A DNA stretch of 64,000 nucleotides from Pseudomonas sp. LS1212. Lineage in GTDB: Bacteria > Pseudomonadota > Gammaproteobacteria > Pseudomonadales > Pseudomonadaceae. This document shows positions 8,901 through 16,828 of the stretch, in pieces. Each line of letters starts with the position of its first letter. Position 1 is the stretch's first letter. The stretch covers positions 434,001 to 498,000 of the forward strand of contig NZ_CP102951.1 of NCBI RefSeq assembly GCF_024741815.1, given 5' to 3'. A model generated the notes under the pieces. The model saw nothing but the letters and a program-made list of their open reading frames with translations. It was not told the origin of the DNA and made no database searches. Both the position numbers and the translations under genes were made by a program.

Positions 8901-10818
8901 AGCCAACAGTCTGGAGCAGGCTCGCCAGCTTCTGATCGAAGCGACCCGCCAGCCCGCAATGGCCGCTTATCTGGCAAGCAGTGGCCGGATAAACACTGAA
9001 TTGCAAGACGACTTGAGCTACATCACCGATGGCCTGAAGAACAACGGCGCTGGATTGTTCGCGTTCGAGCCTGTAGCCCAGGCGGATGCCACATTGAGCA
9101 CCTTGCTGCTCGAGACATTGCGAGATCGGCTGATCCGCCGGGTACACGGCAGTGCGCGTAGCCAGGCCGACATCGCCAGGGAAAATCGACTGGCCTGGAG
9201 GCAGGAGGTTCGCTTTGCCGTCAAAACCGGGCTTTCCCTGGTGCCCGGTGTTGGCGCGCTGGTTTTCTTCGACGACGCCTTGAGCCATGGAGCGCAAGCG
9301 GCTGATGCGTATCGCCATGGGCACATCTGGCAAGAGCTGGGTTATACCGCGTTGGTCGCCCTGGATGTCTGTTTTGCCATTCTCTCCGTGATTCCCGCGG
9401 TGGGTGCGATAGCCATGGCCATCAAGTCCGAACGAGCGGCCTTGAACACCGCGGTGAAAATTGCGCGGGTTGGCGAGTCGGCCCCAGTCAAGAAAAACTA
9501 CGTGATTCAGCCGTTTGAAGGTTATGACGTTGATGTCAATCTGCGGGATGCGAAAGCGCAGACGGGAACGAACGAAGGTACTTATAAACTGGCGCAGCAG
9601 TTCTATATCGTCCAGGACGATAGGGTCTATGCCGTCTATCGTCGCTCGGGCGAACAAACATTTCGCCTCAAGGCGGTGGGCAGCAAGGGCTATGAGCAAC
9701 CGATCCGGCTGGGTGCCGATGGGCGCTGGGAGTATCACGGTGATGTGGGGCTCAAAGGCGGGGGACGAACGCCAGAGGCATTGCTTGACGAGATTTTTTC
9801 CGAAGGGGCTGGGCGTCAAGTGTTTGCGGCTTATGCGTTTCCCGAGTTAGAGGCAGAACGGCTGAAACTGCGCCTGGCCCGCTATGTCATGGACTGGCTG
9901 CAGTGGCCTGCGGATATGGATCGCTACCTGCGATTTGGCAAGCGTCCGGTCATCCTGCCATCAACAACGTCTGACTTTTGGGATAGTTTCATGACGGTAG
10001 ACCGGTTGAGGCAGGAGCAGTACTCGGAGCAGGCGTTGCAGCGTCAGAACGCGGTTATTGATCTGGTGGCCCATGCACCAGAAGATGCTGTGATTGAAGA
10101 CGGTATCTACATTGACGATGAGGAACAACACCGGGTATTTGTCGATGCGGATGGGAACTATCAGGCCGAGACAATTCGTTTTTATACGGATGATGATAAT
10201 GTGTTCAACACGTTTTTGCGTGAAGGCACAACTGCGTATGGCGACCCGATCAAATACATTCAGGAACTTCGTGAAGAGTTGGAAGTAGTTCCCGCCGATG
10301 ATGAAGTTGCCCTGTACCGAGGCGGCTCCGGTAATCGTGGCACTTCGGGGATCGCGTTTCGCACTGGAACGCTTACGGTGGGGGATGTATTGGTCAACAC
10401 CGATATTGCCTCATTCAGCGAAAGCCCTTTCATCGCCAGACGTTTTGCCAGCAGCCATGCGGGCAATGAAATTGGCGAGCAAGCGCCAGCAGAGTTCGAT
10501 GATACCTCGGTGATCTTCAAGCTCAATCGCGAGGATTACTTCAGCGCCACGCCGATTGCCCCCTTCTCGAAAACGCCAAGTGAGGCGGAGTCGGTATTCC
10601 TTCCCGGCTGTTACTTCAAAATTACCAGCCTGCAGGAAGTGAGGGGGGCGAACTACCGCTTCATGGAAGTGGGCTTGAGTGAGATCAGCCCACCTGCCAA
10701 TACTCCCGCGTTCGATCTGCGAACGGGTGAGCTGTTCAACCGCGACCGGTATATCCAGAAACTGGGAGAGGCCGCTCGTGGGCTGGTGGACCAGTTCTTC
10801 CCGCTCCCTCAAGGCTGA
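5971..10818 (+). CDS. Large dermonecrotic-toxin-like (DUF6543-type) protein with C-terminal ADP-ribosyltransferase domain
   Basis: A 1615-residue protein; the ATG at 5971 follows AGGAACGAGG. The body resembles the large DUF6543 (dermonecrotic-toxin-like) Pseudomonas proteins. It contains three spaced copies of a unit built around a hydrophobic 'LYxPG' strand followed by a helix with S/T-x-x-E-L/Q (residues about 241, 559 and 963). Two hydrophobic segments lie at about 1082-1101 and 1125-1152 and could form a membrane hairpin for translocation. The C-terminus has the three signatures of an arginine-type mono-ADP-ribosyltransferase in order: LYRGG with R1450, ASFSES with S1481 and S1483 (the STS position), and EAE (E1538, E1540) in the ExE loop followed by SVFLPG. 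No signal peptide is visible. No immunity-like gene adjoins it: the antiporter is divergent, and the acyl-CoA dehydrogenase is convergent 12 bases away. It is probably a secreted effector or toxin acting on host or competitor proteins; target and secretion route cannot be read from the sequence. G+C drops in the C-terminal third (26 of 60 bases in 10141-10200). Confidence 0.8.
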   Translation: MNQPDQSANPPADPTTTVTPNRAHQSLSNTQLTSMQLQRLMGAAPTFHDSIRNALFAIFGADSDQMSLTFRPPAPIPGFTRTLTQAAAQLLRQPRVDFTEPAIEPGVVTRQVLARMNLTLDQALARVQGVNLEKQLVQDATAYWKASSAGDTRSRLQIATQLRQTGFFDKAQLLYATEQLSALGLRMARAVVDYPIEIVRRTESGDMSGVSVWKVNISAPDGSTVRMADALMIGADTGKQILYIPGFQQEVFEYASRTELMQAFNAAFASRDNTALWRLLEYATRNRLLSSGTLQLQQPLQFQFAKIEDNPFQRTLLRSIRHEIMGALSMARGAAYELRGEEVIDISGTDALTAAASIDAGRMQRFGYGVWRKTRLALCQRLAVDAIRHTGDISFASLSIDVPQRLRQQKVEVYESAIAAFVGAADKATPELRRYREAYSLWQTAHDKGEQIGKDLLNSNLELDQGFWTGRDENLSNRTDVLVQARGEGLLQEALLQKFERQLTDTQYARIKDVVRGEAGSVVTRLCIMAGQNSLELSGALVFTTAAALNQPESVEPAMLFVPGSAGGLQKFRTLAELKARVARSLEHGAQTVFVQLLSMQARSLLPRVLATESIVTPVIEANAIAYSVQAQLDSYAEQAGAAQRGERPYTDADTLEATVQRLRLDTTSNFSVPQSQARDSAFAKVTEQRRKASARAKLPQWLRNAASQVQLAYASQLRIYSRSLGYFERQLTQRLPDLAAFTRQQLVAQLKADLNVEVDPEQVLIDIPDKVAVHTYGDAFDPAEEVPGTQRTVFTLARLAQTNLNASDGQMLLRMKYARITYGKAAVTAEGITSRYLIKTIPALDVAGQYQRRVMAAYAPGEELTVGQAEWMLKPCEQAMDLEAIAAREQHWLSEQEYSLLITASAARTAEGLLYNGFDIGFYRLRLKADADADADSDAAQASPKTLIGPLCLQDRKSGKTLIYLPNVPQGRAFLAANSLEQARQLLIEATRQPAMAAYLASSGRINTELQDDLSYITDGLKNNGAGLFAFEPVAQADATLSTLLLETLRDRLIRRVHGSARSQADIARENRLAWRQEVRFAVKTGLSLVPGVGALVFFDDALSHGAQAADAYRHGHIWQELGYTALVALDVCFAILSVIPAVGAIAMAIKSERAALNTAVKIARVGESAPVKKNYVIQPFEGYDVDVNLRDAKAQTGTNEGTYKLAQQFYIVQDDRVYAVYRRSGEQTFRLKAVGSKGYEQPIRLGADGRWEYHGDVGLKGGGRTPEALLDEIFSEGAGRQVFAAYAFPELEAERLKLRLARYVMDWLQWPADMDRYLRFGKRPVILPSTTSDFWDSFMTVDRLRQEQYSEQALQRQNAVIDLVAHAPEDAVIEDGIYIDDEEQHRVFVDADGNYQAETIRFYTDDDNVFNTFLREGTTAYGDPIKYIQELREELEVVPADDEVALYRGGSGNRGTSGIAFRTGTLTVGDVLVNTDIASFSESPFIARRFASSHAGNEIGEQAPAEFDDTSVIFKLNREDYFSATPIAPFSKTPSEAESVFLPGCYFKITSLQEVRGANYRFMEVGLSEISPPANTPAFDLRTGELFNRDRYIQKLGEAARGLVDQFFPLPQG

Positions 10819-10830
10819 AAACCTGATCCG

Positions 10831-12633
10831 TCAGAACCACTCATCGCTCATGCTCGCGCAGGTATCGTCGCGATGCTCCAGTAGCGCCAATTCGTGGTGG
10901 CAACCCGGTATTTCCCAGGTCAGGAAGTACCGGGCGGCCTGGAGCTTGCCGCGATAGAAGGGGAGGTCGGCCGGGTTGCCCTGTGCCAGCCCTTCTTCAG
11001 CCCGGATGGCTTGCTCCAGCCAGCGCCAGCCGATGACGGTATGGCCGAACACCTTGAGGTACAGTGCCGAGTTGGCCAGTGCGGTGCTGACCTGACCTTT
11101 ACCCAGGTCAGCCAGCAGCCCGAGCGTGACGCTTTGCAAGCGACCAAGCAGCAGTTCCAGCGGTTGGCGCAAGTCATCGAGCCCGGCATGGGCGCGTGAG
11201 CGCTCGCAGGTAGCTGCGATCAGACGAATCAGTTGCTTGAGCCCGGCACCACCATTGTGCGCCAGCTTGCGGCCAAGCAGGTCGAGCGACTGGATGCCGT
11301 GCGTGCCTTCGTGGATGGGATTGAGGCGGTTGTCGCGGTAGTACTGCTCCACCGGGTACTCGCGGGTGTAACCGTGGCCACCAAGAATCTGGATAGCCAG
11401 TTCGTTGGCCTTGAGGCAGAACTCCGAAGGCCAGGATTTGACGATGGGGGTCAGCAGGTCAAGCAGCTCATGGGCCTGCTTGCGAGCTTCTTCGCTTTCG
11501 CCGGTTTCGGTCTCGTCGACCAGGCGGGCGGCATACAGGCCGAGATCGAACGCGCCTTCCACATAGGCTTTCTGGGTCAACAGCATGCGCTTGATATCCG
11601 CATGCTGGATAATCGAGACTGGCGCGGTGGTCGGGTCCTTGCTGTCCGGCAGGCGCCCCTGCGGGCGTTCGCGCGCGTATTCCAGCGAGTACAGGTAGCC
11701 AGCGTAACCGAGCATCACCGCGCCCATGCCGACGCCGATGCGTGCTTCGTTCATCATCTGGAACATGTAGCTCAGGCCATGATGGGGCTTGCCCACCAGA
11801 TAGCCCACGCATTCGCCGTTATCTCCAAAATTCAATGCGGTAGACGTGGTGCCGCGCCAACCCATCTTGTGAAACAGCCCGGCCAGCAGCACATCGTTGC
11901 GCTTGCCCAGGCTGCCATCCTCGTTGACCAGGAACTTGGGCACGATAAACAGCGAAATGCCTTTAACGCCTGGCGGGGCGTCCGGCAACTTGGCCAGGAC
12001 CATGTGCACGATGTTTTCCGCCAGCGGGTGGTCGCCACCGGAAATGAAGATCTTGTTGCCACGCAGGCGATAGGTGCCATTGGCGGCAGGCTCGGCGCGG
12101 GTGCGGATATCCGAGAGGGATGAGCCGGCATGGGGTTCAGTCAGCGCCATGGTGCCAAAAAAGCGCCCGTCGATCATCGGCTGCAGGAAGCGCTGCTTTT
12201 GCTCGGCACTGCCAAAGCTTTCAATCAGGTTGGCGGCGCCCATGGTCAGGAAGGGGTAGGAGGTCGATGCCGCGTTGGCCGACTGGAAATGGGCAAAGCA
12301 GGCTTGCGAAAGCAGGGTCGGCAACTGCATGCCACCGTCTTCGAAGCTGCGCGCGGCATTGAGGAAGCCGGCTTCCAGAAAGGCATCGACCGCCGGCTTC
12401 ACTTCCGGGATCAGAATCGCCTGACCGTCCTCAAAGCGCGGTTCGTTTTCATCGCCCTTGCGGTTGTGCGGGGCGAAGTACTTCTCGGCAATGGTCCGGG
12501 CCGTGGCAATGGCTGCATCGAAGGTCTCGCGATTGTGCTCGGCGAAGCGTTCGCGCCGGATCAGGCTTTCGGCGTCGAGGACTTCATAGAGTTCAAAGGC
12601 CAGGTTGCGGGAGCTGAGCAAGGTCTCGGACAT
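10831..12633 (-). CDS. Acyl-CoA dehydrogenase (long FadE-like form)
   Basis: A 600-residue flavoprotein with the acyl-CoA dehydrogenase N, middle and C domains. The middle domain contains the FAD/substrate motif MALTEPHAGSSLSD (residues about 161-174). The C-terminal region has ILGGHGYTREYPVEQYYRD and NPIHEGTHGIQ, where the Glu aligns with the catalytic base of the family. The protein is longer than the classical 380-residue enzymes and has an extra C-terminal helical domain, as in the 601-residue P. aeruginosa enzymes PA0506/PA0508. It catalyses the first, alpha-beta desaturation step of fatty acyl-CoA beta-oxidation; chain-length preference cannot be told. AAAGGT lies upstream of the ATG at 12633. 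It is convergent with the toxin gene and appears monocistronic. Confidence 0.9.
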   Translation of the reverse strand: MSETLLSSRNLAFELYEVLDAESLIRRERFAEHNRETFDAAIATARTIAEKYFAPHNRKGDENEPRFEDGQAILIPEVKPAVDAFLEAGFLNAARSFEDGGMQLPTLLSQACFAHFQSANAASTSYPFLTMGAANLIESFGSAEQKQRFLQPMIDGRFFGTMALTEPHAGSSLSDIRTRAEPAANGTYRLRGNKIFISGGDHPLAENIVHMVLAKLPDAPPGVKGISLFIVPKFLVNEDGSLGKRNDVLLAGLFHKMGWRGTTSTALNFGDNGECVGYLVGKPHHGLSYMFQMMNEARIGVGMGAVMLGYAGYLYSLEYARERPQGRLPDSKDPTTAPVSIIQHADIKRMLLTQKAYVEGAFDLGLYAARLVDETETGESEEARKQAHELLDLLTPIVKSWPSEFCLKANELAIQILGGHGYTREYPVEQYYRDNRLNPIHEGTHGIQSLDLLGRKLAHNGGAGLKQLIRLIAATCERSRAHAGLDDLRQPLELLLGRLQSVTLGLLADLGKGQVSTALANSALYLKVFGHTVIGWRWLEQAIRAEEGLAQGNPADLPFYRGKLQAARYFLTWEIPGCHHELALLEHRDDTCASMSDEWF

Positions 12634-12751
12634 GGGGGCATACCTTTTTTGGAATGCGCCGAGTCTAGGCTGGAGGGAAAGTCGGTGCCTAGCACCATAG
12701 ATGGGGGTGATGAGGGGGCAGAATCGAGGGTGTTCAGTGAAATAGTGTTCA

Positions 12752-12843
12752 ACCGCATCGCTGGCAAGCCAGCTCCCACAGGGATCTCATGCACTCCGTG
12801 ATCTCTGTGGGAGCTGGCTTGCCCGCGATAGCAGCGATGCGGT
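12752..12843. repeat. REP-type palindromic repeat pair
   Basis: An inverted pair of REP units: ACCGCATCGCTGGCAAGCC followed by AGCTCCCACAG on the left, and CTGTGGGAGCTGGCTTGCC with CGCGATAGCAGCGATGCGGT on the right, around a short centre. This is the classic Pseudomonas intergenic palindrome (BIME-like). It lies upstream of the acyl-CoA dehydrogenase start and downstream of putA's stop. A partial relative is at 1-33. No gene is supported in 12634-12874. Confidence 0.85.
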
Positions 12844-12874
12844 CCAACTGGAAGACCGCATCATTCCCTGTCTA

Positions 12875-15800
12875 TCAACCGATAGTCATCAAGCTCGCAT
12901 TACCACCGGCAGCCGCTGTGTTGACGCTCAACGCTCGCTCGATTACCAGACGCTCCAGCGCAATGCTGGATTCGCCTTGCGACAGGCCCTGAACGCCGAT
13001 GATAGCGCCGGCACGCTTGGCGATCTGCTGGCAGACATCGCGCAGTTGGTCGGAGTCGCCGTGGTGCAGAACGGCGTCGAATACGACTTCGTCCTTGTTC
13101 CACTCGGCCACCAACTGGATGCGCGCTTGCACTTCCTTCGGCAGGCGGGTGCGCAGGGTTTTGCCCAGCACGTTATCCGGCCAGACCGCCGAGCTGCCAA
13201 CGGCCAGTACTGCGGCCAGTTGGGTAAGCAGGTCGGCTTCGACCTCTGCCAGGCACAGGACGTGCTCACGCGGCAGGATGGCGTAGCTGTTGCGCTCACC
13301 GGTGGGGCCAGCGAGCAGGCGGGTGATGCCGCTCTGCGACTGCTGGGTGTATTGCGTGCACAGGGCGTGCAGGTCGGCCAGCTTGTTGCTTTCGGCCCAG
13401 GCTTGCAGAGCCTGCAGCGGTTTGCTCATGGCGTCGCGCAGGCGAACGTCCGGGGCAGTGTCGCCGTCGGTGCGTTCGAAGGAGCGGACGATGGCATCGG
13501 TCGGGCGAGTCGACAGCAGGCGGTACAGGTACAGCGGGCCGCCGGCTTTCGGACCGGTACCCGACAGGCCTTCGCCGCCGAATGGCTGCACGCCGACCAC
13601 GGCACCGACGATGTTGCGGTTGACGTAGACGTTACCGGCATTGACGTTGTCGATGACCTTGGCAATGGTTTCGTCGATACGGGTGTGCACACCCAGGGTC
13701 AGGCCATAGCCCGAAGCGTTGATCTGCTCGATCAGTTGGTCCAGCTCTTTACGCTTGTAGCGCACCACGTGCAGAACCGGGCCGAAGATCTCGCGTTGCA
13801 GTTCGTCGAAGCTTTCCAGCTCGATCAGGGTCGGCATGACGAAGGTGCCGCGTTGGCATTCTTCGGTGTTGGCGATGGCCACCTGGTAGACCGAACGGCC
13901 TTTCTCGCGCATGCCCTGGATGTGTTTCTCGATGCCCGCCTTGGCTTCAGCGTCGATGACCGGGCCAATGTCCACGGCCAGGCGCTCGGGGTTGCCCAGG
14001 CGGCTTTCGGCCATGGCGCCCTTGAGCATTTCAATGACGCGGTCGGCCGAGTCTTCCTGCAGGCACAGTACGCGCAGTGCCGAGCAGCGTTGACCGGCGC
14101 TGTCAAAGGCCGAGGACACCACATCGATGACCACTTGTTCGGTCAGTGCCGAGGAGTCGACGATCATCGCGTTCTGGCCACCGGTTTCGGCGATCAGCGG
14201 GATCGGACGGCCCTGGGAGTCCAGGCGGCCGGCGATGTTGCGCTGCAGCAGGCGAGCCACTTCGGTGGAGCCGGTGAACATGACGCCCTTGACGCGATCG
14301 TCGCCGACCAGTCGAGCACCGACGGTTTCACCGCGGCCCGGCAGCAGTTGCACCACGCCCTCCGGGATGCCGGCTTCGAGCAGCAGGCGTACGGCTTGCG
14401 CGGCGACCAGCGGGGTTTGTTCGGCAGGCTTGGCCAATACCGGGTTACCGGCAGCCAGGGCGGCCGCGACCTGGCCGCTGAAGATCGCCAGCGGGAAGTT
14501 CCACGGGCTGATGCAGACTACCGGGCCCAGTGGGCGGTGCGCGTCGTTGCTGAAATCGTTGCGAGCCTGCACCGCGTAGTAGCGCAGGAAGTCGACCGCT
14601 TCACGCACTTCGGCGATGGCGTTGGCGAAGGTCTTGCCGGCTTCGCGTGCCAGCAGGCCCATCAGCGGCTGGATCTCGGCTTCCATCAGGTCGGCGGCGC
14701 GTTCGAGGATCGCGGCGCGTTCGGCCGGCGGCGTGGCCTGCCAGATCGGGGCGGCTTTGATAGCGCACTGGATGGCGTTGTCGACATCTTCGACATTGGC
14801 TTCCTGAACGTGGCCTACGACGTCACGCAGATCAGCCGGGTTCAGCACGGGCTGGGCAGCGCCGTTGCTGGTCGGGCAGCCGAGTACCGGCGCGGCGCTC
14901 CAGTTGTTGTGAGCACTGCTGAGCAAGGCGCAGGACAGCGAGGCCAGGCGATGTTCGTTGGCCATGTCGATGCCGCTGGAGTTGGCGCGCTCGGAGCCAT
15001 AGAGGTCGCGCGGCAGCGCAATGCGCGGGTGCGGCAGGCCGAAACCGCCTTCCTGGGTGGCCATGCGCTCGATGCTGCTGACCGGGTCGGCCACCAGTTC
15101 CTGGATGGAAATCGACTGATCGGCGATGCGGTTGACGAACGAGGTGTTCGCACCGTTTTCCAGCAGGCGACGCACCAGGTAGGCGAGCAGGGTTTCATGG
15201 GTACCGACCGGCGCATAGACGCGGCACGGACGGTTCAGCTTGCCATCGGCAACCTTGCCCACCACTTGCTCATACAGCGGTTCGCCCATGCCGTGCAGGC
15301 ACTGGAACTCGTACTGGCCGGGGTAGTAGTTCTGCCCGGCGATATGGTAGATGGCCGACAGGGTGTGGGCATTGTGGGTGGCGAACTGCGGGTAGATGAC
15401 TTCCGGCACCGACAGCAGTTTGCGTGCGCAGGCAATGTAGGAAACGTCGGTGTACACCTTGCGGGTGTAGACCGGGTAGCCTTCCAGGCCGTCGACCTGG
15501 GCGCGCTTGATTTCGCTGTCCCAATAGGCGCCTTTTACCAGGCGGATCATCAGGCGGTGGCGGCTGCGGCGGGCCAGGTCGATGACGTAGTCGATCACAT
15601 ACGGGCAGCGCTTCTGGTAAGCCTGGATGACGAAGCCGATGCCGTTCCAGCCGGTCAGTTGTGGCTCGAAGCACAGGCGCTCGAGCAGGTCCAGCGACAG
15701 CTCGAGGCGGTCGGCTTCTTCGGCGTCGATGTTCAGGCCGATGTCGTACTGCTTGGCCAGCAGGGTCAGCGACAGCAGGCGCGGGTACAGCTCGTCCATC

Positions 15801-16828
15801 ACGCGCTCGTACTGGGCGCGGCTGTAGCGTGGGTGCAGGGCCGACAGCTTGATCGAGATGCCCGGGCCTTCATAGATGCCACGGCCATGGGAGGCCTTGC
15901 CGATCGAGTGAATGGCCTGCTCGTAGGACGCCAGGTATTTTTGCGCGTCATGTTCGGTGAGGGCTGCTTCACCGAGCATGTCGTAGGAGTAGCGGAAGCC
16001 CTTGGCTTCGAAGCGGCTGGCGTTGGCCAGGGCTTCGGCGATGGTTTCACCGGTGACGAACTGCTCGCCCATCAGGCGCATGGCCATGTCGACGCCCTTG
16101 CGGATCATCGGCTCGCCGCTCTTGCCGATGATGCGGCTGAGCGAAGAGGTCAGGCCGGCTTCGTTGTGGGTCGACACCAGCTTGCCGGTCAGCAGCAGGC
16201 CCCAGGTGGCGGCGTTGACGAACAGCGACGGGCTGTTGCCCAGGTGCGGCTGCCAGTTGCCGGTGCTGATCTTGTCGCGGATCAGGGCGTCGCGAGTGCC
16301 CTTGTCCGGGATGCGCAGCAGCGCTTCGGCCAGGCACATCAGGGCCACGCCTTCCTGGGACGACAGGGAGAATTCTTGCAGCAGGCCCTGGACGATACCG
16401 GCACGGCCGCCAGCGCTCTTCTGGTTGCGCAGCTTTTCGGCAATCGAGGCGGCCAGCTTGTTGGTGGCCTCGGCCATCGCTACCGGCAGGCGTGCCTGCT
16501 CGAGCAGCATGGGCACCACTTCCTGCTCGGGGCGGCGATAGGCGGCGGTAATGGCCGAGCGCAGGACCGATTGCGGCAGGATGCTTTCCGCAAATTCGAG
16601 GAAGCACTGATGGCTGTGATCAGCGTGCAGCTCGCCGGCTTCTTCAGCTTCTTTGCTGGCCCAACCGTTGATCTCGGTCAGGGTCGCACCACCCTCGAGT
16701 TTTTCCAGGTAATTGAAGATTGCCTGTTTGATCAACCAGTGCGGCGTGCGGTCGATGGACTGCGCTGCCGATTTCAGTCGCTCACGGGTCGGGTCGTCGA
16801 GTTTGACCCCAAGGGTGGTCGTCGCCAT
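12875..16828 (-). CDS. putA: Bifunctional proline dehydrogenase / P5C dehydrogenase and put repressor PutA
   Basis: A 1317-residue trifunctional PutA (E. coli protein 1320). Residues 1-50 form a ribbon-helix-helix DNA-binding domain (TTLGVKLDDPTRERLKSAA). The FAD-dependent proline dehydrogenase barrel follows, with GPGISIKLSALHPRY and RLVKGAYWDSEIK. The aldehyde dehydrogenase domain has FTGSTEVA and the catalytic cysteine C915 in GQRCSALR, and a C-terminal domain ends in GGNASLMTIG. It oxidises proline to glutamate with channelling of pyrroline-5-carboxylate, at the inner membrane when reduced, and represses the put genes when proline is absent. The ATG at 16828 is preceded by AGGATAAGAA. It is divergent from putP across a region with six GTTGCA half-sites. 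Confidence 0.97.
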   Translation of the reverse strand: MATTTLGVKLDDPTRERLKSAAQSIDRTPHWLIKQAIFNYLEKLEGGATLTEINGWASKEAEEAGELHADHSHQCFLEFAESILPQSVLRSAITAAYRRPEQEVVPMLLEQARLPVAMAEATNKLAASIAEKLRNQKSAGGRAGIVQGLLQEFSLSSQEGVALMCLAEALLRIPDKGTRDALIRDKISTGNWQPHLGNSPSLFVNAATWGLLLTGKLVSTHNEAGLTSSLSRIIGKSGEPMIRKGVDMAMRLMGEQFVTGETIAEALANASRFEAKGFRYSYDMLGEAALTEHDAQKYLASYEQAIHSIGKASHGRGIYEGPGISIKLSALHPRYSRAQYERVMDELYPRLLSLTLLAKQYDIGLNIDAEEADRLELSLDLLERLCFEPQLTGWNGIGFVIQAYQKRCPYVIDYVIDLARRSRHRLMIRLVKGAYWDSEIKRAQVDGLEGYPVYTRKVYTDVSYIACARKLLSVPEVIYPQFATHNAHTLSAIYHIAGQNYYPGQYEFQCLHGMGEPLYEQVVGKVADGKLNRPCRVYAPVGTHETLLAYLVRRLLENGANTSFVNRIADQSISIQELVADPVSSIERMATQEGGFGLPHPRIALPRDLYGSERANSSGIDMANEHRLASLSCALLSSAHNNWSAAPVLGCPTSNGAAQPVLNPADLRDVVGHVQEANVEDVDNAIQCAIKAAPIWQATPPAERAAILERAADLMEAEIQPLMGLLAREAGKTFANAIAEVREAVDFLRYYAVQARNDFSNDAHRPLGPVVCISPWNFPLAIFSGQVAAALAAGNPVLAKPAEQTPLVAAQAVRLLLEAGIPEGVVQLLPGRGETVGARLVGDDRVKGVMFTGSTEVARLLQRNIAGRLDSQGRPIPLIAETGGQNAMIVDSSALTEQVVIDVVSSAFDSAGQRCSALRVLCLQEDSADRVIEMLKGAMAESRLGNPERLAVDIGPVIDAEAKAGIEKHIQGMREKGRSVYQVAIANTEECQRGTFVMPTLIELESFDELQREIFGPVLHVVRYKRKELDQLIEQINASGYGLTLGVHTRIDETIAKVIDNVNAGNVYVNRNIVGAVVGVQPFGGEGLSGTGPKAGGPLYLYRLLSTRPTDAIVRSFERTDGDTAPDVRLRDAMSKPLQALQAWAESNKLADLHALCTQYTQQSQSGITRLLAGPTGERNSYAILPREHVLCLAEVEADLLTQLAAVLAVGSSAVWPDNVLGKTLRTRLPKEVQARIQLVAEWNKDEVVFDAVLHHGDSDQLRDVCQQIAKRAGAIIGVQGLSQGESSIALERLVIERALSVNTAAAGGNASLMTIG

